Below, in pieces: positions 56,984 to 64,000 of a stretch of 64,000 nucleotides of DNA; position 1 is the first letter of the stretch; the number at the start of each line of letters is the position of its first letter. The position numbers were made by a program, and so were the translations under genes. The notes beneath the pieces are model-generated. The model had not been told where the DNA came from, did no database searches, and was given only the letters and a program-made list of their open reading frames with translations. This DNA is from Sterolibacterium denitrificans (GTDB lineage Bacteria; Pseudomonadota; Gammaproteobacteria; Burkholderiales; Rhodocyclaceae), in assembly GCF_900174485.1 (NCBI RefSeq), contig NZ_LT837803.1:248001-312000 (forward strand), read 5' to 3'.

Positions 56984-58348
56984 CTATTTGCCCTTCGTCG
57001 CCTCTTCCCTGGCGGCGAGCTTGGCTTCGAGGTAATGGATGCTGGTACCGCCCTTGGCGAAGTTGGCATCCTGCATCAGTTCCTGATGCAGCGGGATGTT
57101 GGTCTTGATGCCTTCGACCGCCATTTCCGACAGCGCGATGTGCATGCGCCGGAGCGCCTGTTCGCGCGTATCGGCGTAGGAGATCACCTTGCCGATCATC
57201 GAATCGTAATGCGGCGGGATGGTGTAGCCCTGGTACATGTGCGTATCGACGCGGATGCCCGGGCCGCCGGGCGGGTGATAGCTGGTGATCTTGCCCGGCG
57301 AGGGCGTGAATTTGAACGGATCCTCGGCATTGATGCGGCATTCGATGGCGTGGCCGTGCAGTTCGATGTCGCGCTGGCGCAGCCAGAGTTTTTCACCGGC
57401 GGCGATGCGGATCTGCGCCTGGACGATGTCGATGCCGGTGACCATTTCAGTGACCGGATGCTCGACCTGGACGCGGGTGTTCATTTCGATGAAGTAGAAC
57501 TCGCCGTTTTCATAGAGAAACTCGAACGTGCCCGCGCCGCGATAGTTGATGCGCTTGCAGGCCTCGGCGCAGCGCTCGCCGACGCGGGTGATGGCGCGGC
57601 GGTTGATGTCGGCGGCCGGCGCTTCCTCGATGACCTTCTGATGGCGGCGCTGCATGGAGCAGTCGCGCTCGCCGAGATGGACGGCATTCCTGTAGCTGTC
57701 GGCCAGCACCTGGATCTCGATGTGGCGCGGGTTTTCCAGGAATTTTTCCATGTAGACGGTCGGATTGCCGAAGGCCGCGCCGGCTTCGGTGCGCGTCATC
57801 GCCACGGCGTTGAGCAGGGCGGCTTCAGTATGCACCACGCGCATGCCGCGCCCGCCGCCGCCGCCGGCCGCCTTGATGATCACCGGATAGCCGATGGAGC
57901 GGGCAATCCTGATGATTTCCTTCGGATCTTCGGGCAATGCGCCCTCCGAGCCGGGCACGCAGGGCACGCCGGCGGCCTTCATGGCATCCTTGGCGCTGAC
58001 CTTGTCGCCCATCATGCTGATGGTTTCCGGACGCGGGCCGATGAAGACGAAGCCGGATTTCTCGACGCGCTCGGCAAAGCCGGCGTTTTCCGAGAGAAAG
58101 CCGTAGCCGGGATGAATGGCCTCGGCGTCGGTGACTTCGGCCGCCGAGATGATCGCCGGAATGTTCAGGTAGCTCTCGCTGGAGGGCGCCGGCCCGATGC
58201 ACACCGATTCATCCGCCAGCTTGACGTATTTCGCCTCGGTATCGGCCAGCGAATGCACGACCACGGTCTTGATGCCCATCTCGCGGCAGGCGCGCTGGAT
58301 ACGCAGGGCAATCTCGCCACGGTTGGCAATGAGGATTTTTTCGAACAT
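56984..58348 (-). CDS. accC: Acetyl-CoA carboxylase, biotin carboxylase subunit
   Basis: A 454-aa ATP-grasp enzyme that carboxylates the biotin on AccB, the first step of fatty-acid synthesis. The start [20 protein letters not shown], the glycine-rich ATP loop [32 protein letters not shown] and [11 protein letters not shown] are present. It is arranged accB-accC-prmA on the minus strand. Its length matches E. coli AccC (449 aa). Confidence 0.98.
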   Translation of the reverse strand: MFEKILIANRGEIALRIQRACREMGIKTVVVHSLADTEAKYVKLADESVCIGPAPSSESYLNIPAIISAAEVTDAEAIHPGYGFLSENAGFAERVEKSGFVFIGPRPETISMMGDKVSAKDAMKAAGVPCVPGSEGALPEDPKEIIRIARSIGYPVIIKAAGGGGGRGMRVVHTEAALLNAVAMTRTEAGAAFGNPTVYMEKFLENPRHIEIQVLADSYRNAVHLGERDCSMQRRHQKVIEEAPAADINRRAITRVGERCAEACKRINYRGAGTFEFLYENGEFYFIEMNTRVQVEHPVTEMVTGIDIVQAQIRIAAGEKLWLRQRDIELHGHAIECRINAEDPFKFTPSPGKITSYHPPGGPGIRVDTHMYQGYTIPPHYDSMIGKVISYADTREQALRRMHIALSEMAVEGIKTNIPLHQELMQDANFAKGGTSIHYLEAKLAAREEATKGK

Positions 58349-58401
58349 GAAATTCCTTTGGCAGACCCGATTCGGAATTCGGAATTCAGGATTCGTCGGC
58401 T

Positions 58402-58866
<465 letters not shown>

Positions 58867-58957
58867 GTTTGCTCCCGGTTGGCAGGGTGCTGAAGTGTGT
58901 GTAGGTATGTAGATGAAAGGTGTGGGAGAACCCGCCGCCGGCCCGACCGGGTCGTCT

Positions 58958-59452
58958 TCAATCCTGCGCCTGCGCCAGGCGCGACAAAGCTGCCGTCAGG
59001 GCGAGCGCATAGCCCTCGTGCCCCAGACCGCTGATGACGCCGACGGCGAGATCGGAAAAATACGACTGCTGGCGAAAAGACTCGCGGGCATGCACGTTCG
59101 ACAAGTGCACCTCGATGAAAGGAATCGCCACCGCCGCCAGGGCATCGCGCAACGCGACGCTGGTGTGGGTATACGCGGCCGGATTGATGATGATGAAACG
59201 GATGCCTTCGCTCGCGGCGGCCTGCACGCGGTTGACCAGTTCGCCTTCGCTGTTGCTCTGGAAACTCTCCAGCTGCACCCCGGCCGCGCGGGCCTGGGCT
59301 TCCATCGCGCGATGGATATCGGCCAGCGTCGTGCACCCGTAGATGGCCGGTTCACGCGTGCCGAGCAGGTTCAGATTCGGCCCGTGCAGCACGAGCACGC
59401 ACGGCCGGATATCCGACGATTCGGTCTGTTTGGAGCGAGTTTGCTTGGACAT
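58958..59452 (-). CDS. aroQ: 3-Dehydroquinate dehydratase, type II
   Basis: A 164-aa shikimate pathway enzyme. The motifs [16 protein letters not shown] (with the active-site Arg), [33 protein letters not shown] and [20 protein letters not shown] are all present; Tyr in the first helix region (PAIYG) is the base. About 14 extra N-terminal residues ([14 protein letters not shown]) precede the conserved core. It sits just upstream of accB, a common betaproteobacterial arrangement. Confidence 0.97.
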   Translation of the reverse strand: MSKQTRSKQTESSDIRPCVLVLHGPNLNLLGTREPAIYGCTTLADIHRAMEAQARAAGVQLESFQSNSEGELVNRVQAAASEGIRFIIINPAAYTHTSVALRDALAAVAIPFIEVHLSNVHARESFRQQSYFSDLAVGVISGLGHEGYALALTAALSRLAQAQD

Positions 59453-59530
59453 ACCCGCCAGTTTGCCGCAAATCGGCACATTTTGTCCAGCAAAGAGTAA
59501 GCCGGAAAGTGCCGCTTTCTTCTGCAAAAA

Positions 59531-60088
59531 TCAAATCAATTCGGCCAGTGCGGCATCGAGCGCAGCCTCCCGCCAGAGGCCCAGACGCGCACGCACCATT
59601 TGGCCATCACGGTCGAGGATGACGGTAAAAGGCAAACCACCCGTCGTATTGCCGAAGACGGCAAAAATCGGCGTCAATGCCTGGCTGCCGATCAGCAGTG
59701 GGTAATCGACGGGCGTTTGCGCCGCAAAGGCCCTGACACGTTCCGGCGTATCGAGCGCGATACCGACAAATTGCACATTTTTAGCCGCATATTTGGCTTG
59801 CAATCGCGAAAATCCCGGCATTTCGGTGCGACACGGCGGACACCAGGTCGCCCAGAGGTTAACCACCAGCAGTTTTCCCTTCCACTGCGAAAATGGCTGC
59901 TCGATACCTGCAAGATCATGGATTTTCTCTGCAAAAAGCCGCTCTGCAGCCTGCGCCGCATCGGCAACCCGCGCATCCTGTCCTGCCAGTCGGCGTTCCA
60001 GCGGCTCCTTGAGCAGCCAGACCGCAACAGCAGCCAGCAACAGCATGATTGCGGCCAGCGAGCGTTTGTGATGCGGAGGAACAATCAC
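59531..60088 (-). CDS. TlpA/ResA-like thiol-disulfide oxidoreductase
   Basis: A 185-aa periplasmic membrane-anchored thioredoxin-fold protein. The N-terminal helix (LAAIMLLLAAVAVWLL) is followed by the thioredoxin domain with active site NLWATWCPPCRTEMPGF (CPPC) and a cis-proline region LPFTVILDRDG. Such proteins reduce apocytochrome c or copper-chaperone cysteines. The cytochrome-rich window makes a cytochrome maturation role plausible, but this is not shown. Confidence 0.92.
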   Translation of the reverse strand: MIVPPHHKRSLAAIMLLLAAVAVWLLKEPLERRLAGQDARVADAAQAAERLFAEKIHDLAGIEQPFSQWKGKLLVVNLWATWCPPCRTEMPGFSRLQAKYAAKNVQFVGIALDTPERVRAFAAQTPVDYPLLIGSQALTPIFAVFGNTTGGLPFTVILDRDGQMVRARLGLWREAALDAALAELI

Positions 60089-60099
60089 CTAGCCACCTC

Positions 60100-60744
60100 T
60101 CAATCCACCTCGGCCGCCAGCAGCGCCGTCAGCGCCTCGATGCCGGCGCGCCGTTCGCTCTGGCCGGTATGCGGACTGCGCCGCCGCACGCGCTCCTGCC
60201 CGTGCGGATAGACCGAGAGCAGGAAACCCGTCGTTTCGCCCGCCTTGCCAACCTCGCCCGTCACGAGCAGGCGCAGCTCGGGCGCCTCCGGGCCGCGACC
60301 GGGATCGACGTGCTCGAAATCCAGGTGCTGATCGAGCAGGAAGATTTCGACCTCCTTGCCGCTGTCGGCATAGAGATCGATCTCGGCCCGGCTGTAGCGC
60401 CCCGCCGTGCCGATCAGCACCGGGCCGGTCAGGTAGGGATGGAACGGCCGCAGCCGCTGCATCAGCGCCAGCGCCTCCCGGCGCATGACGGCAAGCCGCT
60501 CGCGCTGCTCGTCCTCTTGGTAAAGCGCCTGATAGGCCAGCAGCGCCGTCTCGACTTCCTGATTGGTCGGCAGGGCTTCGCTGTTGGGCGCCCCCAGTTG
60601 GCGCGCCGCCTTGCGCTTGGCCAGACTGAAATCGTCGATGCCGTCCGCCGCCATCAGGCGCGCGGCCAGACTGGCGATGTCGCGGCGCATGGCATCCGCC
60701 CTATGCGTTTGATGAGCCGCCCGGGAACGTCGAGTGCTGCGCAT
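60100..60744 (-). CDS. Conserved hypothetical protein, nucleotidyltransferase-like context
   Basis: A 214-aa soluble protein. Conserved-looking stretches are IASLAARLMAADGIDDFSLAKRKAARQLG and TGPVLIGTAGRYSRAEIDLYADS, the second resembling the beta-strand/Asp pattern of nucleotidyltransferase folds (G...SDIDL), though not convincing. A basic N-terminus precedes; the start could also be ATG 60690. It is 11 bp before the TlpA-like gene on the same strand and divergent from mpl. No function is claimed. Confidence 0.7.
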   Translation of the reverse strand: MRSTRRSRAAHQTHRADAMRRDIASLAARLMAADGIDDFSLAKRKAARQLGAPNSEALPTNQEVETALLAYQALYQEDEQRERLAVMRREALALMQRLRPFHPYLTGPVLIGTAGRYSRAEIDLYADSGKEVEIFLLDQHLDFEHVDPGRGPEAPELRLLVTGEVGKAGETTGFLLSVYPHGQERVRRRSPHTGQSERRAGIEALTALLAAEVD

Positions 60745-60929
60745 GATCTTCCATTACCGAAAGCTGCCCGCAGGGGCGACGTATAATCCGCCCCATTCTA
60801 CACAGCCGCGCAGCCACGCCACGCAAGCCGGCGGACGGCACTGCAAATCTGTCGCGAATGCTTGCGATCTTGCGCCCATCATCACGCGAACGCCACCGAT
60901 CCTGACCTCAACCTCGTTTGGCTGACATC

Positions 60930-62291
60930 ATGCACATCCACATCCTCGGCATCTGCGGCACGTTCATGGGCGGCGTGGCACTTCTCGCGCGCGCGGCCGG
61001 GCATCGCGTCACCGGCTGCGATGCCGGCGTCTATCCGCCGATGAGCAGCCAACTGGAAGAACAGGGCATCGCCCTGACCGAAGGCTATGCCGCCAGCCAG
61101 ACCTCCCTGCAGCCGGATCTTTACGTGGTCGGCAATGCGATTTCGCGCGGCAATCCGCTGCTGGAGGAAATCCTCGCCCGTGGCCTGCCCTATGTCTCCG
61201 GACCACAATGGCTGGCAGAAAACATCCTGCAAGGTAAGTGGGTACTCGCCGTTGCCGGCACCCATGGCAAGACGACCACCAGCTCGATGCTGGCCTGGAT
61301 ACTGGAATATGCCGGCCTCAAACCCGGCTTCCTGATCGGTGGCGTGGCGCAGGATTTCGGCATTTCGGCGCGACTGGGCGAAACGGACTTTTTCGTCATC
61401 GAAGCCGACGAATACGACACCGCTTTCTGCGACAAGCGTTCGAAATTCGTGCATTACCGGCCGCGAACGCTGATCCTCAACAATCTAGAATTCGATCACG
61501 CAGACATCTTCACCGATCTTGCTGCTATCGAGACGCAATTTCATCATTTAGTACGCACATTGCCAAATAATGGCCTGATTCTTGTGAATGCCGCCGAAGA
61601 CAGCCTCAAACGCGTGCTGGCCCGCGGCTGCTGGACGCCCCGGGAAAGCTTCAACGATCCCGCAGGCACTGGCTGGACGGTCAATCCGGCGACGGCTGAT
61701 GGCCGCTTCGACATCAGCCTGGATGCTCAGATTCTCGGCTCGACACGCCTGGCCCTGCCCGGCAGGCACAACCAGTTGAATGCCGTGGCCGCGCTGGCCG
61801 CCGCCCGCCATGTCGGTGTTACCCCGGAAGTCGCCCTGCGGGCGCTGGCGGAGTTTCAGGGCGTCAAGCGCCGCCTTGAAGTGCGCGGCACGGTGCGCAA
61901 CGTCACGGTTTATGACGATTTCGCCCACCATCCGACGGCCATCGCCCTGACCATGGACGGCCTGCGCGCCCGTCAGGATGCAGCGCAGCCGGCCCGCATC
62001 CTGGCCGTGCTGGAACCACGCTCCAACACCATGAAGCTGGGCAGCATGAAGGCCCAACTGCCCGGCAGCCTGGCCGGCGCCGACGAGGTGTATTGCTACG
62101 CCAGCGGTCTGGACTGGGACGTCGCCGCCGCGCTGGCCCCGCTCGGCAGCAAGGCCAGCGTATTCACCGATCTCGACACCCTGGTGCAGGCGGTTGCCGC
62201 CAGCGCCCGCCCCGGCGACCGGATACTGGTGATGAGCAACGGCGGCTTCGGTGGCGTGCATGGCAAGCTGCTCCAGGCACTCGCCGGCTAA
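60930..62291 (+). CDS. mpl: UDP-MurNAc:L-Ala-gamma-D-Glu-meso-DAP ligase
   Basis: A 453-aa Mur ligase that recycles murein tripeptide onto UDP-MurNAc. N-terminal MHIHILGICGTFMGGVALLA, ATP loop VAGTHGKTTTSSMLAW, and VIEADEYDTAFCDKRSKFVHY (Mpl-specific) separate it from MurC. The C-terminal domain contains YDDFAHHPTAIALTM. Length equals E. coli Mpl (457 aa). ATG 60930 is the natural start. Confidence 0.96.
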   Translation: MHIHILGICGTFMGGVALLARAAGHRVTGCDAGVYPPMSSQLEEQGIALTEGYAASQTSLQPDLYVVGNAISRGNPLLEEILARGLPYVSGPQWLAENILQGKWVLAVAGTHGKTTTSSMLAWILEYAGLKPGFLIGGVAQDFGISARLGETDFFVIEADEYDTAFCDKRSKFVHYRPRTLILNNLEFDHADIFTDLAAIETQFHHLVRTLPNNGLILVNAAEDSLKRVLARGCWTPRESFNDPAGTGWTVNPATADGRFDISLDAQILGSTRLALPGRHNQLNAVAALAAARHVGVTPEVALRALAEFQGVKRRLEVRGTVRNVTVYDDFAHHPTAIALTMDGLRARQDAAQPARILAVLEPRSNTMKLGSMKAQLPGSLAGADEVYCYASGLDWDVAAALAPLGSKASVFTDLDTLVQAVAASARPGDRILVMSNGGFGGVHGKLLQALAG

Positions 62292-62330
62292 TCGCTGCGC
62301 CCACTTCATAATCATTGACCTGCAGCGATC

Positions 62331-62972
62331 ATGCCGAGATTTACGCCTGAAAAGCAGAAACCTGCGGCTATCTTGCGGCAACTCACTGTCGTCCCGCTGG
62401 TGCTGTCCTGTTTGCTGCTTTACGGCTGCGATATTCCCCCTGCCAGCAGCGGTTTTCACGCCCGCCCCATCGACACCGACAACATCGGCCGCGACTTCAG
62501 CCTCGTCGATCACCACGGCCAGCCGCGCCGGCTTGCCGATTATCGCGGCAAGATCGTCGTCCTCTTCTTCGGCTACACCCAGTGCCCCGACGTCTGCCCG
62601 ACCACGCTGGCGACCATGGCCGAAGTCATGCAGCAGCTCGGCGCGGATGCCGGCAAGGTGCAGGTGCTGTTCATCACCCTCGACCCGGCGCGCGATACGC
62701 GCGAACTGCTCGCCGTCTATGTGCCGCAGTTCCACCCGGATTTCGTCGGCCTCTCCGGCGATACCGCGACCACGGCCGCCACGGCGCGCGAATTCCACGT
62801 CTATTACCGGCAGCGGCCCGGCAGCGGCGACTCACCGAACCACTACAGCATCGACCACACCGCCAACAGCTATGTCTACGATCCGCAGGGCCGCCTGCGC
62901 CTGCTGGTGAAATACGGCGAGACGGCGGAACACATCGCCGCCGACATTCGCCTGCTGCTGGCCGGAAAATAA
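62331..62972 (+). CDS. SCO1/SenC-family copper chaperone lipoprotein
   Basis: A 213-aa thioredoxin-fold protein for copper delivery to cytochrome oxidase CuA. It has a lipobox-like LLYGC near residue 33, the copper site CPDVCP (residues ~86-91) and the third ligand His in YSIDHTANSYVYD. FSLVDHHGQPRRLADYRGK is the usual N-terminal domain start. No cox genes are nearby. A strong terminator follows. Confidence 0.94.
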   Translation: MPRFTPEKQKPAAILRQLTVVPLVLSCLLLYGCDIPPASSGFHARPIDTDNIGRDFSLVDHHGQPRRLADYRGKIVVLFFGYTQCPDVCPTTLATMAEVMQQLGADAGKVQVLFITLDPARDTRELLAVYVPQFHPDFVGLSGDTATTAATAREFHVYYRQRPGSGDSPNHYSIDHTANSYVYDPQGRLRLLVKYGETAEHIAADIRLLLAGK

Positions 62973-62973
62973 C

Positions 62974-63009
62974 AACGGGAACGCCCGATCAGCGTTCCCG
63001 TTTTGTTTT
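62974..63009. terminator. Bidirectional terminator between the SCO1 gene and rpoH
   Basis: AACGGGAACGC (62974-62984) pairs with GCGTTCCCGTT (62992-63002), followed by TTGTTTT. It lies 2 bp after the SCO1 stop and 24 bp beyond the rpoH stop on the other strand, so it may serve both genes. Confidence 0.88.
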
Positions 63010-63032
63010 GCGCACGATGGCGCGATGAAACT

Positions 63033-63899
63033 TCAGGCCGGCGCCAGCATCCCGCGCATTTTCTGCAGCGCGCGGACTTCGATCTGGCGGATGCGCTCGG
63101 CCGATACGCCGTATTCCGCCGCCAGTTCGTGCAGCGTCGGCGCCTCGCCTTCGTCGGCCAACCAGCGCCGCGCCACGATGTCGCGGCTGCGCTCGTCCAG
63201 TCCCTGTAGCGCTGCGCCCAGACCTTCGTTCTGCAGACGGTCGTACTCCTTGCGTTCCAGCATCCGCGACGGCTCGCTGTGGTCGGCAGCCGCCAGATAG
63301 GCGATCGGCGCGTAATGCTCGTCGTCATCCTCGGCCAGCGGCTCCAGCGAAATATCCTGGCCGGACAGGCGCGTTTCCATCTCGACGACTTCCTCCGGCT
63401 TCACGCCCAACTGCCGGGCCACCGAATTCACCTCGTCCGGACTCAGCGCGCTGAACCCCGGCTTCATGCTGCGCAGATTGAAGAACAGCTTGCGCTGCGC
63501 CTTGGTCGTCGCCACCTTCACCAGGCGCCAGTTCTTCAGCACGTATTCATGGATTTCCGCCTTGATCCAGTGAATGGCGAACGACACCAGACGCACCCCG
63601 CGCTCCGGATCGAAGCGCTTGACCGCCTTCATCAGGCCGATATTGCCTTCCTGAATCAAATCCGCATGCGGCAGGCCATAGCCCAGATAACCCCGGGCAA
63701 TCGCCACCACCAGCCGCAGATGCGACAACACCAGGCCGCGCGCAGCCTCCAGATCGCCTTCCTGGCGGAAACGCCGCGCCAAATCCCGTTCCTCCGTCTC
63801 CGACAACATCGGCATGCGATTCGCCGCCTGGATATAGGCATCGATATTGCCAACCGGCGTCGGCATTGCAAACTGCTGAATCGTAAGGGCGTTGCTCAT
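63033..63899 (-). CDS. rpoH: RNA polymerase sigma factor RpoH (sigma-32)
   Basis: A 288-aa heat-shock sigma factor. Regions 1.2-2 (YIQAANRMPMLSETEERDLA, LIQEGNIGLMKAVKRFDPERG), the RpoH box (TKAQRKLFFNLRSMK) and region 4.2 with the helix-turn-helix (EAPTLHELAAEYGVSAERIRQIE) are clear. AGGAGG at 63908-63913 supports ATG 63899; an upstream in-frame codon exists but lacks a ribosome binding site. A CIRCE operator lies 26 bp before the ATG, so HrcA probably controls it. Confidence 0.98.
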   Translation of the reverse strand: MSNALTIQQFAMPTPVGNIDAYIQAANRMPMLSETEERDLARRFRQEGDLEAARGLVLSHLRLVVAIARGYLGYGLPHADLIQEGNIGLMKAVKRFDPERGVRLVSFAIHWIKAEIHEYVLKNWRLVKVATTKAQRKLFFNLRSMKPGFSALSPDEVNSVARQLGVKPEEVVEMETRLSGQDISLEPLAEDDDEHYAPIAYLAAADHSEPSRMLERKEYDRLQNEGLGAALQGLDERSRDIVARRWLADEGEAPTLHELAAEYGVSAERIRQIEVRALQKMRGMLAPA

Positions 63900-63924
63900 G
63901 CAATGTACCTCCTGACCCATAATG

Positions 63925-63951
63925 TTAGCACTCTCTACTGGAGAGTGCTAA
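63925..63951. promoter_or_regulatory. CIRCE element (HrcA operator) upstream of rpoH
   Basis: TTAGCACTC (63925-63933), a 9-bp spacer and GAGTGCTAA (63943-63951) match the CIRCE consensus exactly. Its place 26 bp before the rpoH ATG and outside the ribosome binding site puts it in the 5' untranslated region or across the promoter start; the promoter itself probably lies to the right (a possible minus-strand -10 TATATT at 63991-63996). Confidence 0.93.
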
Positions 63952-64000
63952 CGAGAAAAAGTTCAGAAGAATTTCAACGTGTCGTTTGCCAATATAGTCC

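Noticed and set aside
63919-63924. CATTAT next to CIRCE as the rpoH -10 box
   Set aside because: Transcription would start at or inside the ribosome binding site; the promoter more likely lies upstream of CIRCE.

Overview
The window looks like chromosomal DNA of a facultatively anaerobic, denitrification-capable betaproteobacterium. The evidence is gene content and high GC: narHJI, a split trpGDC block, accBC-prmA, mpl, the c-type cytochrome cluster and a CIRCE box on rpoH. A Rhodocyclales/Sterolibacteriaceae-type host is an inference from gene content only.

Layout. 1-1.6 kb: the end of a respiratory nitrate reductase operon (narH 3' end, narJ, narI). 1.8-12.1 kb: a membrane c-di-GMP protein with a degenerate GGDEF and intact EAL, a FabH-like ketosynthase, a SWIM/SNF2 helicase, oxyR and trpGDC. 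12.5-32.2 kb: an H-NS-like gene followed by a complete Lap-type biofilm adhesin locus. The locus holds a TolC-OmpA fusion outer-membrane protein, a 2617-aa RTX adhesin (minus strand) with a TAAG proteolysis site and 1005-bp tandem repeats, a type I secretion ATPase and membrane-fusion protein, a small conserved protein, the inactive c-di-GMP receptor LapD, the periplasmic protease LapG and an EAL-HDOD protein. By analogy with Pseudomonas, high c-di-GMP makes LapD sequester LapG so the adhesin stays on the surface. Low c-di-GMP frees LapG, which cuts the adhesin at TAAG.

32.3-38.6 kb: housekeeping genes (MsbA-like ABC exporter, miaB, a YecA/SEC-C protein, a beta-CASP nuclease, a small MscS channel). 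38.7-44.6 kb: an extracellular electron transfer cluster with a monoheme cytochrome c, a decaheme MtrA/MtoA, a beta-barrel MtrB/MtoB and a large inner-membrane multiheme c / cytochrome b fusion. Together they could link the quinone pool to the cell surface. No outer-surface MtrC/OmcA-type cytochrome is present.

44.7-46.8 kb: a hipBA toxin-antitoxin pair and the 5' fragment of a phage-type integrase next to tRNA-Gly(CCC), which look like the remains of an integrated element. 46.8-64 kb: mostly core genes (thiS, thiG, trmB, a DUF1439-like lipoprotein, a sulfotransferase, a CapD/WbpM-type nucleotide-sugar enzyme, apaH, a glycine-zipper lipoprotein, a PfkB kinase, a zinc-ribbon protein, prmA-accC-accB-aroQ, a TlpA-like protein, mpl, a SCO1 protein). 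The window ends with rpoH, which has a perfect CIRCE (HrcA operator) upstream.

The most interesting parts are the Lap locus with its unusual TolC-OmpA fusion and duplicated adhesin C-terminus, the Mto/Mtr-plus-CbcL-like electron conduit near a nitrate reductase, and the degraded island at tRNA-Gly. All functional statements are sequence-based; no database search was run.
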